This document shows, one piece after another, positions 1 to 9,812 of a stretch of DNA of 36,487 nucleotides; position 1 is the stretch's first letter, and every line of letters begins with the position of its first letter. The notes under the pieces were generated by a model. It was given only the letters and a program-made list of their open reading frames with translations. It did no database searches and had not been told where the DNA came from. The stretch is taken from positions 1 to 36,487 of the forward strand of contig JAAFHL010000005.1 in NCBI GenBank assembly GCA_013298365.1, given 5' to 3'. A program made the translations under genes and the position numbers. This DNA comes from Bacteroidota bacterium (lineage in GTDB: Bacteria; Bacteroidota; Bacteroidia; J057).

Positions 1-1065
1 TGGAATCCTTATACAGCTTGGACTCCTGCAAAATATTATATTTATCGCAATGCCACTTATGGTAGTGGTATTTTGATAGACAGTGTGGCAGGAAATGTGC
101 ATGTTTACAAGGATTTTAGGGTAGATTGTAATACGTATTATAGCTATCGAGTAGCGGCAAAACAGTTGGGTGCTTCATGGCGTTCTTTGAGTGATACCGC
201 AGGCGTGATGAGCTTACATTTTACCAGCCTCAACCCTGTGGAAACGACCTTGGCAACTGTGGTAGAAAATAAAAATGTCAAACTCACTTGGAAAATTCCC
301 AATAGTGTAACGAAAATTTATGTGTTGCAAATAGAGCGAAACGATTTGAGTGTGGCAAACAGTGATTTTCAACAGTTGGCAGCTTTTCCGATACCCTTGC
401 CTACCGAATACAAAGACATTACCGCAAATGTGTATCATAATTATGAATATCGCACATTTGTGTTAGACAGTTGTGGCGACAAAACGCCGATAGGCAATGT
501 AGCAACGAATATTGTGGCGAAGGCAACAAGAGACGATAATCAAATAAAAGTGGCTTGGTCGCCGTATCGAGAATGGACTGATGGCGTAGATTTTTATCGT
601 ATAGAACTCAAAAAAGCCTTAGCTATACCGCCTGCTTATATCTTAGTGGCTGATGTACCTGGTACAGATAGCACGTATTTCCATGCAGAAAAGCCTTTTA
701 TTCAAGAAAATAACTGTTACCGAGTTACGGCATTTAAGAAGTATGCCAACGAAGTACAAAGTATGTCAAATGAGGCTTGTATTGGAATGGGGGCAATTAT
801 CAATATTCCGAATGTATTTACCCCCAATAATGACTTCATAAATGATGAATTTACGTTATTAGGTACGTTCATTTTGAGCTATCAAATCAATATCTACGAC
901 CGTTGGGGCGTTCAAGTGTTTGAATCACACTCGATTGCAAATAGCTGGGACGGTAGAATCAATGGACGGGCTGCTCCCGAAGGTACGTACATGTATAAAG
1001 TATCAGTAACAGGATTTTCTGGTGCGTCAAAAGCCTTGAATGGCTCTGTGATGCTGGTGAGGTAG
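1..1065 (+). CDS. C-terminal part of a large secreted protein with a gliding motility-associated (CHU_C / T9SS type B) C-terminal domain; 5' end truncated by the window
   Basis: Frame is open from base 1 (WNPYTAWTPAKYYIYRN...). C-terminus IPNVFTPNNDFINDEFTLLG...INIYDRWGVQVFES...WDGRINGRAAPEGTYMYKVSVTG is typical of CHU_C. The listed start at 73 is an internal TTG. Confidence 0.88.
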   Translation, partial: WNPYTAWTPAKYYIYRNATYGSGILIDSVAGNVHVYKDFRVDCNTYYSYRVAAKQLGASWRSLSDTAGVMSLHFTSLNPVETTLATVVENKNVKLTWKIPNSVTKIYVLQIERNDLSVANSDFQQLAAFPIPLPTEYKDITANVYHNYEYRTFVLDSCGDKTPIGNVATNIVAKATRDDNQIKVAWSPYREWTDGVDFYRIELKKALAIPPAYILVADVPGTDSTYFHAEKPFIQENNCYRVTAFKKYANEVQSMSNEACIGMGAIINIPNVFTPNNDFINDEFTLLGTFILSYQINIYDRWGVQVFESHSIANSWDGRINGRAAPEGTYMYKVSVTGFSGASKALNGSVMLVR

Positions 1066-1104
1066 GTAATATGTAATTTAACAGAAATTCATGCTGATTT
1101 TCAG

Positions 1105-1157
1105 GCAAAGCCGCAAAGAAAAAATCTCAATACTTTGCGGCTTTGCTCCTTTTTTTC
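1105..1157 (+). terminator. Intrinsic terminator after the CHU_C gene
   Basis: Perfect 14-bp inverted repeat GCAAAGCCGCAAAG (1105-1118) / CTTTGCGGCTTTGC (1133-1146), followed by a T-rich tract. Confidence 0.75.
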
Positions 1158-1226
1158 TTTGCGAGAAGACTAGCTAGTTATTTCTTTTTCATTCCTTAGT
1201 TATTTTTCATTACAGCAGAAAATTAT

Positions 1227-2867
1227 TTATTCTTTTATCATTTTTTGAGAAAATAAGCCCTTTTCTGTATAAATATATACCCAATATAATCCCATTGGCA
1301 GGGTAGAAACATCTATTTTTCCTTGTACTAAAATAGGATTTAATATTTTTTCGCCCAAACTATTGAGGATAAATATTTCTCTAACTTGCGCATTATCAAT
1401 TTTTAATATGTCTTTTACGGGATTGGGATAAAATGCCGTAGTTTGATTTTCTCCCATTCCACTTGCTACATCAACGGATAAATGTTTGAACGTAAGATTT
1501 AATACAGGAGCAAAATCAGGGTCATTTGTAGGGCTAAACGTAAACATTCCATCTGTGGCATTTGGTGCAGAAATAAGAAACTGCGTATTGCCTGCTTGAT
1601 GAATAAATGGCAGCATGGACGCTGGCAAGTCCACACGAAGCCAATGCCCATTTTTACTATTTGAGCCAAATACACAAGCCAAGTCTGTAGCATCTGCATT
1701 TGCGCTCCAATCCCCTGCCTCAACATCAGCACCTGCCCCAAAGTTGCCATGCACAATTTTCACTTGCAAACTACTCCCAATCGGATTTGTGCCTGACAGC
1801 GATTCTCTTCTGAGAAAAATACTTGCCCCCGTCAAAACCGTATCAGGCATATTTGTGGTATTGAAAGAAAGTGCAGTTGCAAAACTTTCTCCTGCATTTT
1901 CCCCTATTTGCAAAGTCGTAGAAACATTTCCACCAGAAGAAACGCTGCCATTTTGCGTGATGCCTTCCGCCAGAAAATACTGGTCATCCATCAAAAATTT
2001 GTGATAAAATTTCTGCATCTGATAGTCTAACATGTCATCATAGCCTTTGGGCGAAAGATGAAAACAATCTTTGGTAAGAAAATAATTTCTCATGCCATCT
2101 TTGGGGCTGGGATAATTGGGATAACCATACGGCAAAGGAGCTGTGTAGGCAGGATATGTACCATTCGGCGCAACCGTAACGGGGTCTATTTGTCCAAAAG
2201 TATATTGCAAAATCCCTGGTGCATTGACATAATCTACTTGTGGGTCGCTATTGGTATAGATTTCCATTTCGTGCGCCACGCTATCCAATAATGAATTGAT
2301 TTGCAAGAAATTAGGAAAACCCATGCCTTCCCATGTATCATAAAAAGGGTGATTGGTTTGGAAGGGGGCAGAATCTTCTATCACCTCCTCAAAATTGGGA
2401 TAGGTATAGCCGCTCCAAAGAATCCGAACCCCTGGCTTCGCACTTTTAAGAAAATCAATGACTTGCAATAAACGTGCTTCAACGGCTTGCATCAAAGAAT
2501 CGGTTTGGGCTTGGGTAAAATTCACATTCCAATCTCCCAAAAAATCGTTTCCACCAATGCTCAAATGAATTAGCTCAACTTCGGGGTGTGCGTCAAGTTG
2601 TGCAATGATTTCAGCCTGTTTATCAGGTTTCAAAAAATCATCGGTTTCTGCACCATTTTCTGCAATGGTCGTATTGGTAAAAAACTTGTAATGAGAATGT
2701 CCCCATCTTTCTAAGGCATTGTTGAGGGTTTGGTCCACCCCCATAAAAAATGCCCAACTATCCCCTACCAAAAGTACTTTGGTTTGGTCAGTTTCTGTGC
2801 ATTGCGAAAAGGCAGGAAAAGAAGTTACTAAACATGTAACGAAGAGGAGAAAGTACTTTTGTATCAT
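1227..2867 (-). CDS. SGNH/GDSL-type hydrolase with signal peptide and T9SS type A C-terminal sorting domain
   Basis: Likely start MIQKYFLLFVTCLVTSFPAFSQ; VLLVGDSWAFF (GDS block), HLSIGGNDFLGDW; C-terminal FYPNPVKDILKI...GLYWVYIYTEKGLFSQKMIKE. Confidence 0.8.
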   Translation of the reverse strand: MIQKYFLLFVTCLVTSFPAFSQCTETDQTKVLLVGDSWAFFMGVDQTLNNALERWGHSHYKFFTNTTIAENGAETDDFLKPDKQAEIIAQLDAHPEVELIHLSIGGNDFLGDWNVNFTQAQTDSLMQAVEARLLQVIDFLKSAKPGVRILWSGYTYPNFEEVIEDSAPFQTNHPFYDTWEGMGFPNFLQINSLLDSVAHEMEIYTNSDPQVDYVNAPGILQYTFGQIDPVTVAPNGTYPAYTAPLPYGYPNYPSPKDGMRNYFLTKDCFHLSPKGYDDMLDYQMQKFYHKFLMDDQYFLAEGITQNGSVSSGGNVSTTLQIGENAGESFATALSFNTTNMPDTVLTGASIFLRRESLSGTNPIGSSLQVKIVHGNFGAGADVEAGDWSANADATDLACVFGSNSKNGHWLRVDLPASMLPFIHQAGNTQFLISAPNATDGMFTFSPTNDPDFAPVLNLTFKHLSVDVASGMGENQTTAFYPNPVKDILKIDNAQVREIFILNSLGEKILNPILVQGKIDVSTLPMGLYWVYIYTEKGLFSQKMIKE

Positions 2868-3028
2868 GGCGGTATTTAGTTTGAAAATGTGTTCAAACCT
2901 AAGCATTATCTTTTGTTTTTGCAATATTTCTTGTTGTGAGAAAAAATGAACGTATTTTATTTGGTATTTTTTTGTTAAAACTATTTAGCTACACCTGGGC
3001 TAAATAAATGATACATTTTCGATAAATA

Positions 3029-3068
3029 AAAAACCATACACGCATTTGTTAATACATGTATGGTTTTT
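3029..3068. terminator. Inverted repeat / probable terminator downstream of the glutamate dehydrogenase gene
   Basis: AAAAACCATACA ... TGTATGGTTTTT arms just past the minus-strand stop at 3092, with A/T tracts on both sides. Confidence 0.65.
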
Positions 3069-3091
3069 ATATTGAAACAATTATTTAATGA

Positions 3092-4342
3092 TTAATACAT
3101 TCCCTGCAATTTGATGCCATTTGCAACACGCTCAACTGCAACGATATACGCAGCTACACGCATTGGACAGTTATGGTTTTTGTGTGCAGTATAAACACGC
3201 TCAAACGCATTTGACATCATCGGCTCAGCCATTTTGAATACTTCATCTTCTGAATAGTAGTAGCCCAAACGGTTTTGTACCCACTCCAAATAAGAAACGG
3301 TTACGCCACCTGCATTAGCCAAAACATCAGGAACGATGAAAACACCTTTTTCATTCAATATATCATCAGCCTCCGCAGCTACAGGTCCGTTTGCACCCTC
3401 AACCATGATTTTTGCTTTGATGTCTTTTGCATTTGCCAAAGTGATGCAGTTCTCAATCGCACATGGTGCTAATACATCTACGTCTAAAACCAAAAGCTCA
3501 TCATTTGTGATAGCTGTTCCCCCTGTGAAACCAGAAAGTGATTTATTTTTGGTTACATAGTCAAAAGCAGCAGGAATATCCAAACCATCGGCATTGTGAT
3601 AAGCACCTGTATGGTCGCCGATAGCCACAATTTTCAAGCCTTGTTCAGCCATCAATTTTGCGCCATAAGAACCTACATTTCCGAAGCCATGTACTGCACA
3701 AGTAACGGTTTGTGTTTTTGGGTCAATATTATGTTTTTTCAAAGCGTGCATACAAGTAAGCATTACGCCCCAACCTGTTGCAGCCGCACGACCTTGTGAG
3801 CCACCCATTTCCAAAGGTTTACCTGTGATAACGCCTGATTGATAGCCTTTTAAGCGAGAATATTCGCTCACAATCCAAGCCATTTCACGTCCGCCTGTGT
3901 TCATGTCTGGTGCAGGAACGTCAGAATCTGTACCAAATACATCTTTCAAACGGCGAGTATATACACGAGTAACACGCTCCAATTCGCCTTCGCTCATGGT
4001 TTTAGGGTTAAGGGTAATTCCTCCTTTTCCACCACCATACGGCAAGCCAACCACCGCACATTTCAACGTCATCCAAGAAGCTAATGCTTTTACTTCGTCC
4101 AAATCAACGAAGTCTGCATAACGAATACCCCCTTTAGAAGGACCCATTACCGTAGAGTGAATTACACGATAGCCTTCAAATACTTTTACCGTTCCATCGT
4201 CCATTGTTACGGGTAGGCTCACAATCATGGTACGTTCTGGAACGCTGATAATATCACGGTAACGTTGGTCAAGATTAAGAATATCGGCGGCTTTATTTAA
4301 TCTCGCCAAAAATGAAGCATACGGAGATAGTTTGTTGCTCAT
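3092..4342 (-). CDS. gdhA: Glu/Leu/Phe/Val dehydrogenase (glutamate dehydrogenase)
   Basis: 416 aa; GGIRYADFVDLDEVKALASWMTLKCAVVGLPYGGGKGGI, PAPDMNTGGREMAWIVSEYS, VHGFGNVGSYGAKL are family-defining blocks. Confidence 0.93.
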   Translation of the reverse strand: MSNKLSPYASFLARLNKAADILNLDQRYRDIISVPERTMIVSLPVTMDDGTVKVFEGYRVIHSTVMGPSKGGIRYADFVDLDEVKALASWMTLKCAVVGLPYGGGKGGITLNPKTMSEGELERVTRVYTRRLKDVFGTDSDVPAPDMNTGGREMAWIVSEYSRLKGYQSGVITGKPLEMGGSQGRAAATGWGVMLTCMHALKKHNIDPKTQTVTCAVHGFGNVGSYGAKLMAEQGLKIVAIGDHTGAYHNADGLDIPAAFDYVTKNKSLSGFTGGTAITNDELLVLDVDVLAPCAIENCITLANAKDIKAKIMVEGANGPVAAEADDILNEKGVFIVPDVLANAGGVTVSYLEWVQNRLGYYYSEDEVFKMAEPMMSNAFERVYTAHKNHNCPMRVAAYIVAVERVANGIKLQGMY

Positions 4343-4687
4343 AAAATCGGTTAATCAGTTTAAATTGAGAATGTATATTTTTTTGCAGATTAGTTCGACA
4401 GGCTCACTAACCTAATCGCAGATGCCATACCGATTATCGCAGATAAGTATGGAATTTCTTTAAAATGCTCGCAAAATTACCTAAACATTTTATATGTATC
4501 AAAAATATTTTTGACATTTTATTTATACCTAACAAACTGTAAATGAATCGCTTGTTTTAATGATAAATTGATACTTTGTAAAGGATTTTATTAGATTTAT
4601 CACAGATATTACAGAAATATTTTCCAAATTAAATTGCGTACAGATTTATTTATCTGTATAAAAAGAATAATTTTTCTCAAAATTGTG

Positions 4688-4695
4688 TACCTTTG
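4688..4695 (+). promoter_or_regulatory. Bacteroidota-type -7 promoter element TACCTTTG
   Basis: Matches TAnnTTTG, 24 nt before the ATG at 4719. No clear -33 box. Confidence 0.4.
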
Positions 4696-4718
4696 TTTTT
4701 ATTATATCTTTCATTTTT

Positions 4719-5699
4719 ATGAAAAAACTATATCTCATTTTTTGTTTGTTTGCAGGAATTAACTTGCTTTATGCACAAGATAGTACCAAGGTTTGTTATT
4801 TTAACAATGAAAATGCTATTTTTTTCCTCGCCCCTAAAATTGAAGGTAATCCCTATCAAGGCTGTATTTTTTTATATACCTCTTGTGAACCTGTCAAACC
4901 TGTTGGGATAGAAATACCGCTTTATCAATTCATTACAGATTATGATTTGAGCATTTTTCATAATAAAGACACCCTCACAACTTTTTATATCAACGGAAAA
5001 GCCTATACAGGTGTGGCTCAGTTTTCCAAATCAGCGGATACTTGGACCGAAATGTACTGGTATCAATTCAAAGAAGGCTGGTTGGAGGTGGCAGATACGA
5101 TAAAAGCAGCGATTCCTGTTATTCCTTCAACAGATTTGAAAAAACCTGTTTTGTATTTGTATCCACCTCAAAAACAAGAAATTAGTATTAAGGTGAATTT
5201 GCATAATGGAAAAATGGTTCACCCTTATCCTGCCTATCATGAAGGTTGGGAAGTGATTGCCTCGTCAGATGGGACATTGTTCAACAAAAAAACAGGGAAA
5301 TCGCATTATTGTTTATTTTGGGAAACAGAAGGAAGTCCTTTGATGCAAACGATTCCTACGGGTTTTGTGGTAAAAGGGGAAGAAACCGCTACTTTTTTGG
5401 AGGAGAAATTGGCAGAATTGGGGCTAAATGAAAAAGAGGCAAATGAGTTTATTATTTTTTGGTTGCCACAAATGGAAGGAAATACCTACAATTTGATTCA
5501 TTTTGCGCAAAAAGCATACGAAAATGTATCCGAACTCAACATTCAGCCCAAGCCCGAAACCCAAATTCGTGTGATGATGGTATGGCAGGCTTTGGCTCAA
5601 AAAATAGAAATTGTGCCTCAAACTTTGCCACAAAAACCACTAAGAAAAGGTTTCACAGCTGTAGAATGGGGCGGAACGGTGTTAAATCCTGCGGATTGA
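4719..5699 (+). CDS. Secreted protein of unknown function with a KPVxYLYP-type domain
   Basis: Signal peptide MKKLYLIFCLFAGINLLYAQ; conserved blocks KPVLYLYPPQKQEISIKVNL, GWEVIASSDGTLFNKKTGK, CLFWE, GFVVKGEETATFLEEKLAELGLNEKEANEFIIFWLPQMEGN. Confidence 0.75.
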   Translation: MKKLYLIFCLFAGINLLYAQDSTKVCYFNNENAIFFLAPKIEGNPYQGCIFLYTSCEPVKPVGIEIPLYQFITDYDLSIFHNKDTLTTFYINGKAYTGVAQFSKSADTWTEMYWYQFKEGWLEVADTIKAAIPVIPSTDLKKPVLYLYPPQKQEISIKVNLHNGKMVHPYPAYHEGWEVIASSDGTLFNKKTGKSHYCLFWETEGSPLMQTIPTGFVVKGEETATFLEEKLAELGLNEKEANEFIIFWLPQMEGNTYNLIHFAQKAYENVSELNIQPKPETQIRVMMVWQALAQKIEIVPQTLPQKPLRKGFTAVEWGGTVLNPAD

Positions 5700-5700
5700 G

Positions 5701-6273
5701 TTATTTAGCATCTGCTATTTCGTCCTTTTTAGGAAACAAATTTCGATAGACACGCTCAATATCTACCTCACAATCCATGAGGTTGCAAAAACCTGTTGTG
5801 TAAATTTCAGGCTCCCAACCATTTTTTTTGCGATAAATTTCTATTTTCTGCTCGTCTTGATGCGCTAAAAATACAATTTCTACGCTTGGAATGGTGAGAT
5901 AACAAGGCAGTTTGTTTTCTCTATCATACTTTGCTGTGCTGGGGGATAAGACTTCGCCTATAATGGTAGGATTCAACAAAACTAAATTTTCTTTTCCTTC
6001 CAAAAATTCGGCTTGTCCACAACATACCATAATATCTGGATAACATGTTAATCAACAGCGTTTTACATGTAATTGCATATCATGTAAATAAATCCAACAA
6101 TCATCATCTTTTGTAAGGCTACATTGCCCTAAAAAAGTACCTATACGTGAAGTAATGACGTTATGCTTGTGGCTTGAGCCAGGGATAGCTAAGATTTCGC
6201 CCCGAAAAAATTCACTTTTGTAATCAGAAAGTTCTTGAAAAATAAAATATTCTTGTAAGGTAAATTCTCGCAT
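5701..6273 (-). pseudogene. Uma2-family (DUF820) PD-(D/E)XK protein interrupted by an in-frame TGA
   Basis: ORFs 6052-6273 and 5701-6030 are in the same frame, separated by TGA at 6054..6052 (MQLHVKRC*LTCYPDIMVCCGQ). LLNPTIIGEVLSPSTAKYDRENKLPCYLTIPSVEIVFLAHQDEQKIEIYRK matches the Uma2 core. Confidence 0.75.
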
Positions 6274-6297
6274 ATTGTTTTTGCGCTATATTTTGTA

Positions 6298-6305
6298 CAA
6301 AGATA
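6298..6305 (-). promoter_or_regulatory. Bacteroidota-type -7 element (TATCTTTG) upstream of the Uma2 locus
   Basis: CAAAGATA on +, i.e. TATCTTTG on -, 25 nt before the start at 6273. Confidence 0.4.
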
Positions 6306-6327
6306 GGTAAAAATGAAATAAATCCTT

Positions 6328-6846
6328 TTATTTCTGTTTCTTCTTATTTCTTACTTTCTTTTTCTTTGTAGAAAGCGGCGGCAATTCCTTTACACCTTCA
6401 GCATACATCTCTAAAAAGTCTGTTCCATTAGGTGCATTTGTCAAAACGGTGAGGGTATGATGAATTTTACCTTCCTCTTTTACCCGAAAGCCGCCTTGAA
6501 TTACGCCTACCTCGTTTGGAGGAATGGCATCAGCAGAAAAATAAGCTACGGTACATTCGCAACTTGAAACCACATTCGTAATAATAAGGGGGGCTTTTCC
6601 TGTATTTTTGATATAAAAATCTTTGTATAAAGAATCGCCGATTTTCACTTTGCCAAAATCATAATTTGCAACGGTCATTGAATCTTCGCCAGATGCCATC
6701 ATCTTATAGTTTATCCCTTGCCATGCTATTTTGGGAATAACAAATAGTTTTTTTATGCTGTCAGGCGAGGCAACAGGGGCTTTTCCGCCTTGCGAAAAGA
6801 GGGAAAAGCAAAGTATTTGGAAGAAAAAGAAGATAGTTGTTTTCAT
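6328..6846 (-). CDS. DUF1573 domain-containing secreted protein
   Basis: YDFGKVKIGDSLYKDFYIKNTGKAPLIITNVVSSCECTVAYFSADAIPPNEVGVIQGGFRVKEEGKIHHTLTVLTN is the typical DUF1573 pattern; N-terminal signal-like segment. Confidence 0.88.
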   Translation of the reverse strand: MKTTIFFFFQILCFSLFSQGGKAPVASPDSIKKLFVIPKIAWQGINYKMMASGEDSMTVANYDFGKVKIGDSLYKDFYIKNTGKAPLIITNVVSSCECTVAYFSADAIPPNEVGVIQGGFRVKEEGKIHHTLTVLTNAPNGTDFLEMYAEGVKELPPLSTKKKKVRNKKKQK

Positions 6847-6863
6847 TAAAATGCTTATGAAAA

Positions 6864-6892
6864 GTTCGGCGGGTTTTTAAAACCCACCGAAC
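6864..6892. repeat. Near-perfect inverted repeat
   Basis: GTTCGGCGGGTTTTTAAAACCCACCGAAC with one mismatch in the stem. Confidence 0.6.
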
Positions 6893-6907
6893 TTGATAAA
6901 GTAACAT

Positions 6908-6940
6908 AAAAAACTCCTTGCAGAAAATTCTACAAGGAGT
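6908..6940 (-). terminator. Intrinsic terminator of tRNA-Ser
   Basis: On -: ACTCCTTG-tagaattttctg-CAAGGAGT followed by a T tract, immediately 3' of the tRNA. Confidence 0.75.
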
Positions 6941-6947
6941 GATTTTG

Positions 6948-7034
6948 CGGTGGAAGAGGGATTCGAACCCTCGATACGGTTTCCCGTATGGCAGTTTAGC
7001 AAACTGCTGGTTTCAGCCGCTCACCCATCCCACC
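6948..7034 (-). tRNA. tRNA-Ser(GCT)
   Basis: On -: GGTGGGA...CAGTTTGCTAAACTG...long variable arm (ATACGGGAAACCGTAT)...GGGTTCGAATCCC...TTCCACC G. Anticodon GCT; 7-bp acceptor stem with G-U/A-U at its base; no encoded CCA. Confidence 0.93.
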
Positions 7035-7077
7035 AGATGTGATAGTGATTAAGGCAAAACCTTTTTCGTTTGTGGTA

Positions 7078-7109
7078 CAAAAGTACGAAGGATATTCAAA
7101 CTAAACAAA
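7078..7109 (-). promoter_or_regulatory. Bacteroidota-type promoter of tRNA-Ser
   Basis: On -: TTTG (7109-7106), 20-nt spacer, TACTTTTG (7085-7078), matching TTTG-N19-21-TAnnTTTG upstream of the tRNA. Confidence 0.6.
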
Positions 7110-7168
7110 TATTTGCGCTTTTTTTTTGAAAAAAAATGTAGAAATCTGTGATAAAGCCTTTTTTTAGC

Positions 7169-7960
7169 CTAAATCCCCATTTCTGCCCACATTTTTTTGG
7201 CTTCTGCTGCCGCTTTTTCGGCAAAGTCTTCTCCTTTTCCTGCATAAATAATCGAGCGGCTTGCGTTGATAAGTAAGCCCCCTTTTTCTGTTTTACCTTC
7301 ATTCAAAACCGCTTGCAAATCTCCTCCTTGCGCACCTATACCAGGCACAAGCAGCCAAGCATCAGGACACATTTCCCGTATTTCCCCGATATAATCCGCC
7401 TTTGTTGCGCCCACTACATAACCCAATTCGCCCACAGAATTGGCTGCCCATTTTTGCGAAGTTGTGATAACATGTTGATATAAAGGTTTTTCACCATCTT
7501 TCAACCATTGGAAATCTTGCGCACCTGCATTTGAAGTCAAAGCAAGCAAGAAAACCATTTTGTCGGGATAGGCTAAAAAAGGTTTGACCGAATCTGCGCC
7601 CATATATGGCGCAACGGTGATGCTGTCAAAATTCATGGTTTCAAAAAAAGTTTTGGCATACATGGTAGAAGTATTGCCAATATCGCCCCTTTTTGCATCT
7701 GCAATCGTGAAAATATCGGAAGGAATCAAAGACAAAGTCTCTGCCATCGTCTCCCAACCTTTTGTCCCCATACATTCATAAAAAGCCGTATTGATTTTGT
7801 AGGCAATCGCATATTCTGCCGTAGCCGCAATGATTCTGCGATTAAATTCCAACATAGGATTGGGATAATCCAACAAAAATGCAGGAATTTTTTCGATGTC
7901 TGTGTCTAATCCCACACAGAGTAGCGATTTTTTTTGTGCGTATTGTTTGTGTAATTTCAT
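7169..7960 (-). CDS. pyrF: Orotidine 5'-phosphate decarboxylase (long, bacteroidetal type)
   Basis: LLCVGLDTDIEKIP, FTIADAKRGDIGNTSTMYAKTFFE, VPGIGAQGGDL, LLINASRSIIYAG. Start taken at MKLHKQYAQKKS. Confidence 0.93.
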   Translation of the reverse strand: MKLHKQYAQKKSLLCVGLDTDIEKIPAFLLDYPNPMLEFNRRIIAATAEYAIAYKINTAFYECMGTKGWETMAETLSLIPSDIFTIADAKRGDIGNTSTMYAKTFFETMNFDSITVAPYMGADSVKPFLAYPDKMVFLLALTSNAGAQDFQWLKDGEKPLYQHVITTSQKWAANSVGELGYVVGATKADYIGEIREMCPDAWLLVPGIGAQGGDLQAVLNEGKTEKGGLLINASRSIIYAGKGEDFAEKAAAEAKKMWAEMGI

Positions 7961-8156
7961 TTTTTGAGAAAGAATATAAATTGGGCGCAAGTTCGGCAAA
8001 AAACTTGAATGAGAAAGCTAATAGTTACCTGTATCTTGGCAAAAAGAGTCAAACAAATTCCTGTTTTTTCAAAAAAAGAGAAAAACATTTACCTACATAT
8101 AAGTATAGCATGAAATTTGAGTGGCTTTTAAGATTATTATCTAATTGTAAATTCTT

Positions 8157-9725
8157 ATGATTCGTACTATTTACTTATGCTCTTTTTTACTGATTTCAAC
8201 CCTGATTTCTGCACAAAATATCGTTTATAATGGTGGCATGGAAAGCATAGAAAAACAACTGCCCTGCCATTGGAAATCGCTTGCTATGATGGAGCAAAAT
8301 AGCACTTATCAATGGTTTGCGCCGCAGGAAAAGATAGGGAAATATGTATCAAGACCCTTTACGTCTACACATAAGCAGGGCGATGTGCAAGCAATGTTGA
8401 TGTTTCGGGCAGAAAACAGTGCGTATATGGTCGTAGAATTGAAACGAACCCTTAGCAAAGGGGAGGAGGTTAATATTTCCTTAGAAACCATCGGCTCTTA
8501 TATGCAAAATGGAGAAGGTTTGGACGAAATTGGGGTTTTACTTTTGCCTTTTTCGCCTACACGAGCCGCCGATTTAGACAATTATAAAACAAATGATGTC
8601 GTACATTTGCGCTCTCTTGCTTTTCCTAAATTGGATTCAAGAGACAAATGGATGAGTGTTGAAAGTAATTTTATTGCCAAAGGTGGCGAGCAATTTTTGA
8701 TAATAGGTAATTTTAAAGGCGCAAATTTTGCGATGATTTCTCGTAACAAATCGGTAGGAAATTGGTATCAAAGCAGTGCTGCAACCGGAAATTCAAAGGG
8801 TTGGTTTGGGTTTATCTTTGATAATGTGGCGATTACCTCTGTTTTGCATAAAGAGGCTGATGCGGCTTATAATAATATGTCGAATTGTGGCTATGAGATG
8901 TTGCCAAGTGTGAGCAATGTTTCGCCGAAAACAGAGGTATTAAATGCGAATAAGCCCACACAAGTTCCTAATAAAACAAGTTCTTTGCAAGCAGGTGTAA
9001 AGTCAGAAAAAGGACCAAATGTGAGCGCACAAGAAATCACTTTTGCAAGCGAAAACGAAATGACTTCAAAAGGTAAAACAGCCTCAAATATATACAGAAC
9101 AACGCCGCAAGTGGGTGAAAGTAATGCACAATTTGCATATATAGGAACTACAAATGTCGCTACGCCCGCCACAAATGCAAGTGAAAGAAAAGCGTTAGTG
9201 CATTCTAATAGTGTGGCTTCAACGACTCGTGCAACTGTTGATACGACAACTACAAGCGAAAAGAAAATAACGGTTACAAATCAAATAGTTGAGATGCGTG
9301 CAAATCCTCCTGCAAATGAAACCCCAGAAACGAGTGCCACACAGCATACAAATGCGGCTACAACAAGCCTATCTGCCACTACTTATTATTCTCCCTCCGT
9401 AGTTGCCGTTAAAGTAGATATGCAGGCAGAAGTGATTTTCTTTGAAAATGCCAAAGCCAATCTTTCCGAAAAAGCCTTTATTTTATTGGATAATATGGCA
9501 AAGAAAATGGCGAAAAATCCTCGCTTATTGCTGCAAATCAATGGTTATGCCAATGAAAGCAAAGAGCAATCTTTTGCGTATCTGCGGGCAAATGCGGTGC
9601 AGGCATATCTTCGCAGCAAGGGGATAGACAAGGCTCGACTCATTATTAAGCCTGTTGGAAATGCGTATATATCTCATTTTCCTACACAAACAGGCAAAGT
9701 AGATTTTATTTGGATAGAAAAATAA
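8157..9725 (+). CDS. Secreted/outer membrane protein with C-terminal OmpA-like domain and a low-complexity linker
   Basis: Signal peptide MIRTIYLCSFLLISTLISAQ; C-terminal VIFFENAKANLSEKAFILLDNMAKKMAKNPRLLLQINGYANESKEQSFAYLRANAVQAYLRSKGIDKARL is OmpA-like; middle is Thr/Ser/Ala/Asn-rich. Confidence 0.75.
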   Translation: MIRTIYLCSFLLISTLISAQNIVYNGGMESIEKQLPCHWKSLAMMEQNSTYQWFAPQEKIGKYVSRPFTSTHKQGDVQAMLMFRAENSAYMVVELKRTLSKGEEVNISLETIGSYMQNGEGLDEIGVLLLPFSPTRAADLDNYKTNDVVHLRSLAFPKLDSRDKWMSVESNFIAKGGEQFLIIGNFKGANFAMISRNKSVGNWYQSSAATGNSKGWFGFIFDNVAITSVLHKEADAAYNNMSNCGYEMLPSVSNVSPKTEVLNANKPTQVPNKTSSLQAGVKSEKGPNVSAQEITFASENEMTSKGKTASNIYRTTPQVGESNAQFAYIGTTNVATPATNASERKALVHSNSVASTTRATVDTTTTSEKKITVTNQIVEMRANPPANETPETSATQHTNAATTSLSATTYYSPSVVAVKVDMQAEVIFFENAKANLSEKAFILLDNMAKKMAKNPRLLLQINGYANESKEQSFAYLRANAVQAYLRSKGIDKARLIIKPVGNAYISHFPTQTGKVDFIWIEK

Positions 9726-9812
9726 GATTTTTTAGAAAAAAAAACGTAATTTTGAACCCTAAAATCAGTTATTATCTGTAAAAAATCTGCGCAAATCTGC
9801 GATTATTAAGAT

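Noticed and set aside
3275-4121. Plus-strand ORFs opposite gdhA
   Set aside because: Antisense to a well-conserved glutamate dehydrogenase; composition explained by the opposite strand.
4391-4450. TTCGACAGGCTCAC-like segment and CCATAC/GTATGG pair upstream of gdhA
   Set aside because: Looks like common intergenic repeat debris; arms are too short to support a specific element.
6052-6054. TGA in the Uma2-family gene as a selenocysteine codon
   Set aside because: Uma2 proteins are not known selenoproteins and no downstream selenocysteine insertion hairpin was evident; a nonsense mutation is simpler.
7096-7302. Minus-strand ORF overlapping the pyrF 3' end
   Set aside because: Out-of-frame overlap with pyrF, Lys-rich translation of low-complexity DNA.
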